A DNA stretch of 64,000 bases, from contig JBDUDK010000048.1 in assembly GCA_040002995.1 (NCBI GenBank), positions 15,144 through 79,143 of the forward strand. Reading direction: 5' to 3'. The position numbers and the translations under genes are program-made. Shown in pieces: positions 17,490 through 25,870 of this stretch (its first letter is position 1; each line of letters opens with the position of its first letter). Below the pieces are notes generated by a model. It saw only the letters and a program-made list of their open reading frames with translations. It made no database searches and was not told the origin of the DNA. The DNA is from JBDUDK01 sp040002995 (GTDB lineage Bacteria; Actinomycetota; Acidimicrobiia; Acidimicrobiales; Ilumatobacteraceae).

Positions 17490-18043
17490 CCGACCGCGAT
17501 CCGTTCGTCGTGCTCGGGCTAGCCGCGGCCAGCGCCACCGAGCGCGAGCTGCGCGCGGCGCGCCGGCGGCTGGCGAAGGAGATCCATCCCGATCGCGGCG
17601 GGGATGCCGGCCGGATGTCGGAGCTGAACCGCGCGTACGAGCGGGCGCTGGCCCAGCTCCGGCAGGCGGAAGCACAGCGGCGCGAACCGCCGGCCCAGCC
17701 CATACCACCACCGAAACCGCCGTCTGCGAAGACCAGACGGCCCGGGCGCTTCGTCGAGCGCGACGACGCCTCGTTCGCGGTCAGTGTGTTGCCGGTCGAG
17801 GCGTTCGAGGCCTTGGTGGTCGCCGCAAACTCGATGGGTCAGGTGCTGCTGGACGACCCGCCCTATCTGCTGGAGTGCTATTTGCGCGATCCGGTCGAGT
17901 GCTTCTGCCGCTTGGAGCTGTTCCCGGAGGGGGGCGGCTCGCAGGTGGCGGTCACGGTCGTCACCGCGGAGGGTGGGTCCGGGCCGCCCCCGTCAGTCGA
18001 CGACGTCCGCGACGCCTTCATCGCCGCCCTCTCCGCGTTCTGA
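17486..18043 (+). CDS. J-domain protein with unassigned C-terminal domain
   Basis: This 185-residue protein starts with a J domain (residues 1-60) containing the HPD motif (EIHPDRGGDA), which stimulates Hsp70/DnaK ATPase activity. A proline-rich linker (QPIPPPKPPSAKTRR) follows, then a domain of about 90 residues (PVEAFEALVVAANSMGQVLL onward) that I do not recognise. The zinc-finger and substrate domains of classical DnaJ are absent, so it is a specialised co-chaperone at most. It overlaps xylB by 4 bp; the link to xylose use is probably only positional. Its stop codon lies within a repeat that recurs 1 kb downstream. Confidence 0.75.
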   Translation: MTDRDPFVVLGLAAASATERELRAARRRLAKEIHPDRGGDAGRMSELNRAYERALAQLRQAEAQRREPPAQPIPPPKPPSAKTRRPGRFVERDDASFAVSVLPVEAFEALVVAANSMGQVLLDDPPYLLECYLRDPVECFCRLELFPEGGGSQVAVTVVTAEGGSGPPPSVDDVRDAFIAALSAF

Positions 18044-18109
18044 CGCGCTTTTATGCGCCTCTGGTGTCGCTTTCGCGCGCGAGAACGGACTGGGGAGGGC
18101 GGACGATGA
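18038..18109 (+). repeat. Direct repeat, left copy, flanking quinone oxidoreductase gene
   Basis: This 72 bp block begins with the last codon and stop of the J-domain gene and matches 19096-19157. The best conserved part is CTCTGGTGTCG followed, after one mismatch, by TTTCGCGCGCGAGAACGG. The oxidoreductase gene lies between the two copies, and its last codons are encoded by this copy. Confidence 0.85.
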
Positions 18110-19076
18110 CCTTGCCCCAGGTGCCTCGCGTGGCCAGGGAGGCGATCGCGGCGGGCGCGTCGGCGAACTCCGCCTCTCGCTGGATGAGGGGCGCGATAGC
18201 TCCTCGCGCGTGCAGGGCCATGAGTTCCGCGTGGCAGTGATGAATGAGCGCCGGGTTGTGACGCTGGTACGCGCCCCAGTGAAGACCGACCACGGAGTAG
18301 TTCTTCAACAGCGCATGGTTGGTGGGGAGGTCCGCGATACGACCACTCGTGAAGCCGATCACCAAGAGTCGCCCCTCCCACGCAATGCATTTACGGGAGC
18401 GGTCGAATACGTCACCGCCGACCGGGTCGTAGATCACGTCGGCCCCACGTCCACCCGTGAGCGCCTTCACTTCGTCGACGAAGTCACCCGCCAGGTAGTC
18501 GATCACATGATGCGCGCCGAGTCGCTCGCAGACCGCGACCTTCTCGGGTCCGCCAGCCGTCGCGATCACACGGCTGCCCAGAGCGAGGCCGAGTTGGATA
18601 GCGGCCGAACCGACTCCGCCCGCGCCGGCGTGGACGAGCAGCGTCTCGTGGGTTTGCAGGGCCGCCCGACGGTGCAGCGCGAACCAGCCCGTTTGGTACG
18701 TGACGATAAGTGCCGCTCCGGCCGCGTCGTCCATCGTGTCGGGTATCGGAAACGTCGACGCCTCTGCGGCCAGAACTTGCTGTCCGAGGCCTCCCGTCGG
18801 GCGTAACGGCAGGGCGACGACGCGCTCGCCCGGACGCAACGCCGAGACGCCCTCGCCGACCGCGTGCACCGTGCCCGCCAGCTCGAGCCCAGGAGAGAAC
18901 GGGAGTTCCGGCCGCTCCTGGTACTGACCACGGCAGAGCAGGACGTCGGGAAAGTTGAGCGCGGCCGCCGCCACGTCGATGAGGACCTGACCGGGCCCCG
19001 GTTTCGGTGCCTCGATATCGTCGAGCTGGAGGACGTCGACGGGCTCACCGAGCCGGTGTAGCCGCCACGCCAACAT
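18051..19076 (-). CDS. Zinc-independent alcohol dehydrogenase/quinone oxidoreductase
   Basis: This 341-residue MDR-family oxidoreductase is of the NADPH:quinone oxidoreductase type. It has a GroES-like N-terminal domain (AAALNFPDVLLCRGQYQ, FSPGLELAGTVHAVGEG), a Rossmann fold with VHAGAGGVGSAAIQL, and no zinc-binding cysteines. Family members normally end near GKVIVRP; this one runs on for about 14 residues (QSVLARESDTRGA) encoded inside the left repeat copy, consistent with insertion next to foreign sequence. The ATG at 19076 has a TAGGTT box 8 nt upstream. It is convergent with the J-domain gene and divergent from the GT39 gene. Confidence 0.9.
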   Translation of the reverse strand: MLAWRLHRLGEPVDVLQLDDIEAPKPGPGQVLIDVAAAALNFPDVLLCRGQYQERPELPFSPGLELAGTVHAVGEGVSALRPGERVVALPLRPTGGLGQQVLAAEASTFPIPDTMDDAAGAALIVTYQTGWFALHRRAALQTHETLLVHAGAGGVGSAAIQLGLALGSRVIATAGGPEKVAVCERLGAHHVIDYLAGDFVDEVKALTGGRGADVIYDPVGGDVFDRSRKCIAWEGRLLVIGFTSGRIADLPTNHALLKNYSVVGLHWGAYQRHNPALIHHCHAELMALHARGAIAPLIQREAEFADAPAAIASLATRGTWGKVIVRPPQSVLARESDTRGA

Positions 19077-19095
19077 GGCGACCGAACCTACTGGC

Positions 19096-19157
19096 TTCTG
19101 ACGCGCTTTATCGTCCTCTGGTGTCGGTTTCGCGCGCGAGAACGGGGAGGACGATGA
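19096..19157 (+). repeat. Direct repeat, right copy, flanking quinone oxidoreductase gene
   Basis: This 62 bp copy of 18038-18109 starts with the same TTCTGACGCGC and ends at the ribosome-binding site and ATG of the GT39 gene. It therefore looks like the original spacer between the J-domain and GT39 genes. Confidence 0.85.
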
Positions 19158-20389
19158 GGTTCACCGTCCGTCTTCTCGCGGTGCTCGCCATCGCGCTTAC
19201 CGTCCGCGTCGGGTACGTCGTGGCCGCGAAGCGCCACGAGCCTCCCCAAGGCGATGCGATCTTCTACACACTGCAGGCGGCCCAGCTCGCCGGCGGTGGC
19301 GGCTTCACCGATCCGATGACCGGACGTCCGGCCGCCGATCACCCACCGCTCACCGCGCTCTCACTCGTGCCGGCGGCGTGGCTGAGCGACAACGACCTCG
19401 TCGCGATGCGTTTGACGAATTGCGTCATCGGCACCGGGGCCGTGGCGGCAATCGCGTTTCTGGTTTGGCGGTTGGCGGGGCCGCGCACGGCATTGACCGC
19501 CGCGGCTCTTGCCGCGTTGTATCCCGGCCTTTGGATAAACGACGGTGTGCTCATGGCGGAGTCGCTTGCCGCGCTCGCCGTAGCCGTCGTGCTCGTGGCC
19601 GCCTACCGGCTCTTGGCGCGGCCGACCCTGCTCGGCTCGGTCAGTCTGGGTTTGCTCGTCGGCGTCGCCACACTCGCTCGGTCGGAGCTGGTTCTGCTCT
19701 GGCTGTTCGTCGTGGCCCCTGTCTTGGTGGTCATGACGGGTCTGGTGAGGCAACAACGCCTCCTCTGGGGCGCCGCGTCCCTCGTGGCGGTCGCGCTCCC
19801 GATCGCGCCATGGGCTATCTACAACAGCACTCGATTCGAGCGACCCGTAATCCTGTCCACCAACGGTGGCCCCACCATCGCCGGCGCCAACTGCGACGAC
19901 ACGTACTTCGGTCGGGGCCTCGGATTCTGGAGCTACGACTGCGCGACCGCCGACCTTCCCGTAGGCGACGCCTCGACCGTGTCGGCCGGCTTGCGCCGGC
20001 GCGCGACCGACTACGCACGTCATCACGTCACCCGCCTGCCGCTGGTGGTCGCGGCCCGAGAAGGTCGAGTATGGAGTGTCTTCAAAGTGCGTGACATGGT
20101 CTCGCTCAATCGCGGTGAGGGGCGGGAGCGGTGGGCGTCGTGGCTCGCGTTCGGATCGTTCTGGCTTCTTGTGCCGGCGGGGTGGGTGGGCTGGCGGAGG
20201 TTACGAACGAGCGGCAAGTTCACCGCGCCACTGACGCTTCTCGCGGCGCACGTCGCCGTGGTGGCCGCGGCGTTCTACGGCCTCGTGCGGTTCCGGGTGC
20301 CATTCGAAGTGGTGCTGGTCGTGCTGGCGGCCGTAGGACTCACGAAGGCTGAACGAGCGTCCGTCGCCGGATCATCGACCTCACCATAG
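19154..20389 (+). CDS. GT39-like membrane glycosyltransferase
   Basis: This roughly 411-residue protein has about nine membrane spans. It shows the GT-C pattern of an acidic motif in the first outside loop (PPQGDAIFYTLQ), followed by ADHPPLTALSL. Such enzymes transfer sugars from polyprenyl-phosphate donors on the outer face of the membrane. Cys247 and Cys263 lie in a loop, CDDTYFGRGLGFWSYDC, that recurs in the paralogue at 27875-29221 with identical spacing. The ATG follows GGGGAGGAC, and the GT2-methyltransferase gene follows after 10 bp. Acceptor and donor are not known. Confidence 0.85.
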   Translation: MRFTVRLLAVLAIALTVRVGYVVAAKRHEPPQGDAIFYTLQAAQLAGGGGFTDPMTGRPAADHPPLTALSLVPAAWLSDNDLVAMRLTNCVIGTGAVAAIAFLVWRLAGPRTALTAAALAALYPGLWINDGVLMAESLAALAVAVVLVAAYRLLARPTLLGSVSLGLLVGVATLARSELVLLWLFVVAPVLVVMTGLVRQQRLLWGAASLVAVALPIAPWAIYNSTRFERPVILSTNGGPTIAGANCDDTYFGRGLGFWSYDCATADLPVGDASTVSAGLRRRATDYARHHVTRLPLVVAAREGRVWSVFKVRDMVSLNRGEGRERWASWLAFGSFWLLVPAGWVGWRRLRTSGKFTAPLTLLAAHVAVVAAAFYGLVRFRVPFEVVLVVLAAVGLTKAERASVAGSSTSP

Positions 20390-20392
20390 GAT
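20387..20392 (+). promoter_or_regulatory. Putative -10 box, leaderless start of GT2-methyltransferase gene
   Basis: TAGGAT overlaps the stop codon of the GT39 gene and lies 7 nt before the ATG at 20400; no ribosome-binding site is visible. Confidence 0.45.
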
Positions 20393-20399
20393 CAAACCG

Positions 20400-21887
20400 A
20401 TGTCGGGCATCGGGGTAGTTGTGGTCGCCTACAACGCGGCCGCCACCTTGGCGGGCGTGCTCGACCGCATCCCCGTGTCGTTCCGTCCGAAGATCAGCGA
20501 AGTGATCGTGAGCGACGATGCGAGTGAGGACGAGACCGTCGCGGTGGGCCTCGTGTACCTCGGCCGTACTGTCGACCTGCCGATCACGCTCATTCGTCAG
20601 GACCGCAATCTCGGTTATGGCGGCAATCAGAAGGCGTGCTACCGGCTCGCCATGGAGCACGGGCTCGAGTTCGTGGTGCTGCTGCACGGCGACGGTCAGT
20701 ACGCGCCTGAGCTGCTCCCGGCGATGGTCGAGCCGCTCGTCGCCGGCGACGCGGACGCGGTGCTCGGCTCACGCATGCTCGACAAGGGCGCGGCCCGGGC
20801 CGGGGGCATGCCGTTGTACAAGCTCGCCGGCAACAAGATTCTGAGCCGTGTACAGAACGCCGTGGTCGGCACCGCCCTGTCGGAGTGGCACAGCGGATAT
20901 CGCGCGTACCGGGTGAGCGCGCTCGCCGAGCTTCCGCTCGACAGCGCGTCCGACGACTTCCACTTCGACACAGAAATCCTGTTGCAGTTCATGGAGGCCG
21001 GGAAGCGCATCGTCGAGATTCCCATCCCCACCTACTACGGCGATGAGATCTGCTACGTCAACGGCCTTCAATACGCGGGCAATGTGACGAAGGCGGTGGT
21101 GCGTTACCGCGCCCACCGAATGGGCCTCGGTCGTGGCGATACCGCGTTCGCCAGTGATCGCTACGAAGCCAAGCACGCGCCGGACAGCTCACACGGAGAG
21201 GTCGTCTCCGAACTCGCGGCGCGACCGCGTTCAAAGGTCCTCGACCTCGGGTGCGCCGACGGGCTTGTGGCCGAACAACTCCGCGCCCAGGGCCACACCG
21301 TGGTCGGAGTCGAGATCGACGCCACCGACGCAGTGAAGGAACGCGTCGACCGCTTCGTGGCCGCCGACCTCGACCAGGGTCTGCCGCCTGATCTCGCCGA
21401 CGAAGCCTTCGACATCGTGGTCGCCGCCGACGTGTTAGAGCACCTCCGCGATCCGCAGCGCGTGCTCGACGAAATCCACGGTGTGCTCGCCGACGAGGCG
21501 ATCGTCGTGGTAACCGTCCCCAACTTCGCGCACTGGTACCCACGAGCCCGCGTGGCCATCGGACGGTTCGACTACGACCGCCGTGGCATTCTCGACCGCG
21601 GCCATGTTCGGTTCTTCACTCGGCGCAGCTTCATCCGCCTAGCCCGCGAGAGCGGATACGACGTGGTCGAGAGCCGCGCGCTGGGCATCCCTTTCGAGGT
21701 CGTCGATCGGGGGGCGAGTCGGCAAGGCGGAGGGGTCGGACGCCGGCTGGCGGCGAGCATTGACCGCGCCGGTAGAGCGGTGTGGCCGACGCTGTTCGCG
21801 TATCAGTGGCTCTTTGTCATGCGTCCCCGCCGGCCCAGGCATCGAGTCGTCGGCACAGGGCCGCGTCCTTCGCCTGCCGCGGATTGA
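20400..21887 (+). CDS. Bifunctional GT2 glycosyltransferase/SAM methyltransferase
   Basis: This 495-residue two-domain protein has a GT-A domain at residues 1-235 with GVVVVAYNAAATL, VSDDASEDET, and the metal-binding acidic motif in LLHGDGQYAPELLP, then STREAM-like features of polyprenol-phosphate GT2 enzymes (DTEILLQFMEAGKRIVEIPI). Residues 255-430 form a class I methyltransferase with motif I VLDLGCADGLVAEQL and VAADVLEHLRDP. It probably makes a polyprenyl-linked sugar and methylates a glycan or intermediate; the coupling is inference. It follows the GT39 gene directly. The 3' end overlaps the convergent membrane-protein gene by 71 bp. Confidence 0.88.
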   Translation: MSGIGVVVVAYNAAATLAGVLDRIPVSFRPKISEVIVSDDASEDETVAVGLVYLGRTVDLPITLIRQDRNLGYGGNQKACYRLAMEHGLEFVVLLHGDGQYAPELLPAMVEPLVAGDADAVLGSRMLDKGAARAGGMPLYKLAGNKILSRVQNAVVGTALSEWHSGYRAYRVSALAELPLDSASDDFHFDTEILLQFMEAGKRIVEIPIPTYYGDEICYVNGLQYAGNVTKAVVRYRAHRMGLGRGDTAFASDRYEAKHAPDSSHGEVVSELAARPRSKVLDLGCADGLVAEQLRAQGHTVVGVEIDATDAVKERVDRFVAADLDQGLPPDLADEAFDIVVAADVLEHLRDPQRVLDEIHGVLADEAIVVVTVPNFAHWYPRARVAIGRFDYDRRGILDRGHVRFFTRRSFIRLARESGYDVVESRALGIPFEVVDRGASRQGGGVGRRLAASIDRAGRAVWPTLFAYQWLFVMRPRRPRHRVVGTGPRPSPAAD

Positions 21888-23832
21888 TCGTCCCGGAAAA
21901 GCGGTCAGCCACATCCGTGACACCCGAGGCGGTACCCAACGCAAACTCGTCGCTGCCCGCGTTGTAGTACGTGCCGAACAGCACCGCGCTCCCGTCGCGC
22001 ACCTGAACAGTGCCCAGACGACGATCAGCGTCGACGGTCAAGTGGTGAACACGGCTCGCCCCGATCGCAAACGGCGACCCGTTACGTGGCACACCCCGGC
22101 CTCGATACACGAAGCGCGCCCGCCCGCCGCCGAGGTACTCGACCGCAATCACGTCTGGCTCGGCGCCGGCGGGCTCCGCAACCGTGACCAACGGCTCGAC
22201 GACACCGGACGCCGGCGCCGCGAACGTCACGTCGAGCGTCAGGTATCCGACGGCGTGGGTGCGCTCAACAGGCGTCCACGCGATGGGCTCCAGCGTCGAC
22301 GGAGGATGACCGTCGGAGTAGTAGAGCGCCGCGCAGTCACCGACGACGAACAGTTCGCCGCGTCGTCCCTGCGCGGGCAAAAGGTCGCCCCGTACGACAC
22401 GCGCCGGATCGTCGAGGTGCAGGAGCTCGTCGACCGACCGCTGGAACCCGAGGAAGCCCGTGAGCTGACGTTGTTCGCGCGCCGGAGTCGAGAGTCGCTG
22501 GTAGAGGAGGCCGAGCGAGAAGTTCGCCCACGCGGTCCACAACGCGAGCACGACAACGCCAACGCCGAGCGCACCTCGATGCGACCTCACCGGAGCGAGC
22601 GTGAACAACCCGACGATCGCACCGATCGCGAGTAACGGGAAGGCATCGGCGAGGTAGCGCTGGGCGACGTAGGCGAAAGGGATCACGGCGACCGCCCCGA
22701 CCGCGGACGAGGCGAGCACAAGGCGGTAGGTGGCGAAAGGGGTGTGCGGCCGGGCGAGTCCGACGACGGCCACGGCGGTGAGTGCGACCAGCAGCGTGAG
22801 CGACGCGGTGACGCTCGACGACAGATCGAACTTGTCCAGGATCACATGACCGAAGACGCGTCCGGGTGCCGGTGGAAAGTCGAGGAACGGAAACCACCTG
22901 CGGAGGCGCACTCCATCGGGTCGCAGATACGCGAATGCTGTCGTCGGAGCGAACTTCAGTCCGAACAGGGTCCCGTGATTGGCCGCGAGCATGGCCTGGC
23001 GATCGGGATCGATGGCGGTGAACGCCTGATCGCGAAAGGGGATGGAGAACCAGCGCCCGAACTTGGCGTGGTTGACGACGGCGTAGCCGATCACCGGCAC
23101 CAGCGCGGCCGGCCACGCCATGCCGGCGTCGCGTCGGCGCGCCTTTGAAACAGTGCACCAGACGGCCACGGCGACCAACCCGGCCACGGGCCCGAGCGCG
23201 ACGGAGGCGCGTGACCACAGCGCGAGCAGGGTGGCCGCCCCGCTCACGAGGAGCGCCCGTCGCCTGGCACCGTCGACGACACGGACGAGCGCCGCCAGCG
23301 CCACGAGCGACCATGCGACGCCCCACGCCGCGGCCTCGTGGTATACCCACGCCACACTCGCCAAGAACAAAAGGCTCGAGCCGCCGCCGAGAACGGCGAA
23401 GAGGCCGGCGACCCCTATCCGACCGCGCCGCGTCAACTCGCGCGCCGGCGCGACGCGTCGGTGAACATCGTCGGCGACATGAATGAGCGCGGCCATCGCG
23501 ACGACGTAGGCGCCGAGCATCGACAGGATCGACAGCCGGCCGTTGAGGCGATGCGTGAACAGTGCGAACGGCAGGCGCAGCAGGGCGGGGAACGGCCCGA
23601 AATAGAGGTAGGCCCGGCCGCTGTGGAAGAACGCCTCGATCTTGAGCAGCTGCGGGTCGACGTCGAGGTGGCCGTGTAGGAAGGCGTGGGCCTGCGCGTC
23701 GAAGAAGTCACCACTGTTCTGGTGGCGCAGCAGATCGAAGGTGCCCCGCGTCAGCATCCACGTGAACACCACACCACCGGCGAGGACACCGACCCGGGCC
23801 GCCCTGCGCACGTCACTCATCGCCGAGCTCAC
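21817..23832 (-). CDS. Large membrane protein, GT-C-like
   Basis: This 671-residue protein has roughly eleven hydrophobic spans over residues 10-480, followed by an outside domain of about 180 residues rich in beta-strand-like sequence (VEYLGGGRARFVYRG, VHHLTVDADRRLGTVQVRDG). Early loops (NSGDFFDAQAHAFLHGHLDV, YLYFGPFPALLRLPFALF) resemble GT-C glycosyltransferases, but no family can be named. The GTG start overlaps the Sua5 stop (GTGA), placing it last in the operon 67-aa protein, hydrolase, Sua5, this protein. The long convergent overlap with the GT2-methyltransferase gene is unusual but both frames look genuine. Confidence 0.75.
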   Translation of the reverse strand: MSSAMSDVRRAARVGVLAGGVVFTWMLTRGTFDLLRHQNSGDFFDAQAHAFLHGHLDVDPQLLKIEAFFHSGRAYLYFGPFPALLRLPFALFTHRLNGRLSILSMLGAYVVAMAALIHVADDVHRRVAPARELTRRGRIGVAGLFAVLGGGSSLLFLASVAWVYHEAAAWGVAWSLVALAALVRVVDGARRRALLVSGAATLLALWSRASVALGPVAGLVAVAVWCTVSKARRRDAGMAWPAALVPVIGYAVVNHAKFGRWFSIPFRDQAFTAIDPDRQAMLAANHGTLFGLKFAPTTAFAYLRPDGVRLRRWFPFLDFPPAPGRVFGHVILDKFDLSSSVTASLTLLVALTAVAVVGLARPHTPFATYRLVLASSAVGAVAVIPFAYVAQRYLADAFPLLAIGAIVGLFTLAPVRSHRGALGVGVVVLALWTAWANFSLGLLYQRLSTPAREQRQLTGFLGFQRSVDELLHLDDPARVVRGDLLPAQGRRGELFVVGDCAALYYSDGHPPSTLEPIAWTPVERTHAVGYLTLDVTFAAPASGVVEPLVTVAEPAGAEPDVIAVEYLGGGRARFVYRGRGVPRNGSPFAIGASRVHHLTVDADRRLGTVQVRDGSAVLFGTYYNAGSDEFALGTASGVTDVADRFSGTINPRQAKDAALCRRLDAWAGGDA

Positions 23833-24767
23833 TCATCAACAGCGCGCGGCCCGGCCGCCTTGCGCAGACGGTCAGCCACGGCCGCACCCAGGCCCTGTTC
23901 TTCGGGGAGCACGGCCAGCAGGACGTCGAGTCCATTGTCGTCGGCCGCCCGCAGCTCGCGGTAGAGCTCGTGCGCGGTGCGGCGATCGTCGGGGCCCGGT
24001 CGCCAGACGTCGACGGCAAGGCCCTCAGCCGCCAGAGCTTCTCGGCGGGCGGTCGCGCTCGATGTCTCCACGATCTCGATGCGACAGCGCGGCGCGTAGT
24101 GCGATTCCAGCATGCCCGGCGCGCGGCTGACGCCGGCCACGTCGCGCCGGACGGCCCGGCCGAGCAGCTCTTCGATGCGCGCAATGGCGAGACCACCGGG
24201 GCGCAGCAATACCGGCTCATCGATCAGCTCGATGATCGTCGACTCGACTCCGATCGCCGAAGGACCCCCGTCGAGGATGAGGTCGACATCTGACCCGAGA
24301 TCGGCGCGCACGTGATCGGCCGTCGTGGGGCTGACTTTGCCGAAGCGATTCGCCGACGGCGCCGCGACGGCACCACCGAAGAGTTTGAGCAACGCGATTG
24401 CCGTCCGATGGGCCGGCATCCGTAGGCCCACGGTGTCACGTCCTCCCGTGACCTCGTCGGGCACGAGCGCAGAGCGGCGGACCACGAGCGTGAGCGGGCC
24501 GGGCCAGAACGCACCAGCCAGCTCTCGGGCCTCGGCTCGCACTCCCGAGCCCCATCGGTCGAGAGCGTCGGTCGATGCGACGTGCAGAATGAGGGGATGG
24601 TGATGAGGGCGGCCCTTCACCGCAAAGATCCGCCGGATCGCGCTCACGTTCGTTGCATCCGCACCGAGCCCGTAGACCGTCTCGGTCGGGAACGCGACGA
24701 GGCCGCCTGCTCGGAGTAGCGCGGCGGCGCGTTCAACATCCGCGCTCACCGCGTGGTCACGGGCCAT
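23829..24767 (-). CDS. Threonylcarbamoyl-AMP synthase, long Sua5 form
   Basis: This 312-residue protein has an N-terminal YrdC/TsaC domain (GGLVAFPTETVYGLGAD; the substrate-binding Lys/Arg in FAVKGRPHHHPL; APSANRFGKVSPTTADHV) and a C-terminal Sua5 extension, LRPGGLAIARIEELLG onward, including SHYAPRC. The enzyme makes threonylcarbamoyl-AMP from threonine, bicarbonate and ATP for the universal t6A37 tRNA modification. The ATG lies 4 bp after the hydrolase stop, and its own stop overlaps the next gene by 4 bp, so it is in the middle of a tight operon. Confidence 0.94.
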   Translation of the reverse strand: MARDHAVSADVERAAALLRAGGLVAFPTETVYGLGADATNVSAIRRIFAVKGRPHHHPLILHVASTDALDRWGSGVRAEARELAGAFWPGPLTLVVRRSALVPDEVTGGRDTVGLRMPAHRTAIALLKLFGGAVAAPSANRFGKVSPTTADHVRADLGSDVDLILDGGPSAIGVESTIIELIDEPVLLRPGGLAIARIEELLGRAVRRDVAGVSRAPGMLESHYAPRCRIEIVETSSATARREALAAEGLAVDVWRPGPDDRRTAHELYRELRAADDNGLDVLLAVLPEEQGLGAAVADRLRKAAGPRAVDE

Positions 24768-24771
24768 GTGG

Positions 24772-25455
24772 TCAGGTGGGAACGGCCTCGAGGAACTCGA
24801 GCGCGGCGTCGATGAAACGGAAGTCGTTCGGGGTGGCGAAGTGGTCGCAGCCCTTCAAGGTGACCAGCCGGGCGTCGGGCAGGGCCGCCACCAGTGGATC
24901 CGGCGGACCGGCGAAGTCTTTGTCACCGAGCACGACGAGAACGGGAAGGACGACGCGCGCCAGACGTTCGACCGAAAGATCACGCGAGTGCGGCCGGCGC
25001 AAGCATGCCGCCAGCGCCGAAGGGTCGTTCCCCGGCTGGTGTGCGTATTGGGCAAACAGTTGCGCGGTGACGTCGTCGGGATCGCCTTGTCCCTCGACCG
25101 CGCGCACGAGCGAGTCGTTGCCATCATCGCGAAACACGTTCGCGCCGACTCCTGCCACGACGAGGCGTCCGAAGCGCTCGGGCGCGCGGCACGCCAGCTC
25201 GAGCAGGGTCATCGCGCCGAGCGAGAAACCGACCGCGTCGAACCGTTCGTCGCCCACCGCACTTGTTATCGCCGTGGTGAGATCGGCGTAGGCCTCGGGC
25301 GCATGGGGCATTGGCGCCGTTCCGTGTCCGAGAAGATCGACGCCGATGACGCGTCGCCCCGCGTCGTTCAGGAGGGCCTCCCAGCCCGGCTCCTGCCAGG
25401 TGCGGCGGAAGGAGCCACCCCAGCCGTGGACGAGGACGACCGGTTCGGTGCGCAC
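24772..25455 (-). CDS. Alpha/beta hydrolase
   Basis: This 227-residue alpha/beta-fold hydrolase has the oxyanion region LVHGWGGSFRRTW at the start, the nucleophile elbow GFSLGAMTL, an Asp candidate in VLGDKDFAGP and the catalytic His in GCDHFATPNDF. This completes a serine hydrolase triad. Esterase, lipase and lactonase activities are all possible and nothing narrows the substrate. The GTG start is 28 bp beyond a small conserved-looking protein, and the Sua5 gene follows 4 bp downstream. Confidence 0.88.
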   Translation of the reverse strand: MRTEPVVLVHGWGGSFRRTWQEPGWEALLNDAGRRVIGVDLLGHGTAPMPHAPEAYADLTTAITSAVGDERFDAVGFSLGAMTLLELACRAPERFGRLVVAGVGANVFRDDGNDSLVRAVEGQGDPDDVTAQLFAQYAHQPGNDPSALAACLRRPHSRDLSVERLARVVLPVLVVLGDKDFAGPPDPLVAALPDARLVTLKGCDHFATPNDFRFIDAALEFLEAVPT

Positions 25456-25483
25456 CGGCGCACCGTAGACGCCACGCTCTCGA

Positions 25484-25687
25484 TCAGGCGGAAACAGCGG
25501 CCTCGACCGCGCGAATCGACTTGATGTCGACCGTGCGGAAGCTGGCGAGCCGGGTGCTCCAGCAGTCGACGACGGCGCGGCCCGGCGCGGTGCGGAAGAA
25601 CGTCGTCAACGGCCCCTCGAGTTGGTACGCGTCGGCACCGTCGACGCGCTCGGTGGAGTCGTTCGTGAGCGACACGAGATAGGCCAT
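25484..25687 (-). CDS. Small hypothetical protein (67 aa)
   Basis: This 67-residue protein begins MAYLVSLTNDSTERVDGADA and contains FFRTAPGRAVVDCWSTR. I do not recognise a family. The start is supported by a TACCGT box exactly 6 nt before the ATG, as for several other genes here, and it would be the first gene of the operon with the alpha/beta hydrolase, Sua5 and membrane protein. It is short, soluble and mixed alpha/beta in character. No function is proposed. Confidence 0.65.
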   Translation of the reverse strand: MAYLVSLTNDSTERVDGADAYQLEGPLTTFFRTAPGRAVVDCWSTRLASFRTVDIKSIRAVEAAVSA

Positions 25688-25693
25688 GCATCG

Positions 25694-25699
25694 ACGGTA
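25694..25699 (-). promoter_or_regulatory. Putative -10 box, leaderless start of the 67-aa protein operon
   Basis: TACCGT on the minus strand lies 6 nt before the ATG at 25687, with no ribosome-binding site between them. It is the likely promoter of the four-gene operon that includes Sua5. Confidence 0.55.
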
Positions 25700-25835
25700 C
25701 GCCGATCGTCCTGTGCGGCGATAGAGGATGACGGTGTGAGTTGTCGCGTCCGAACGGTGGACGCCTGTGGACGCGCGCCGCCTACTCGGTGTGTCCAACC
25801 CCTAGACGTTCAGACGGTTTGTTTTCGTGGGGGCC

Positions 25836-25850
25836 CGTTTCGAGGTTTGG
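25836..25850 (-). repeat. AAACCTCGAAACG-type motif
   Basis: CCAAACCTCGAAACG on the minus strand, in the 183 bp gap between the 67-aa protein and GT4 genes, matches the motif repeated at 61051-61156. The rest of this gap shows no gene or hairpin I can support. Confidence 0.5.
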
Positions 25851-25870
25851 TGCGGCCGGTCGACGGCGCG

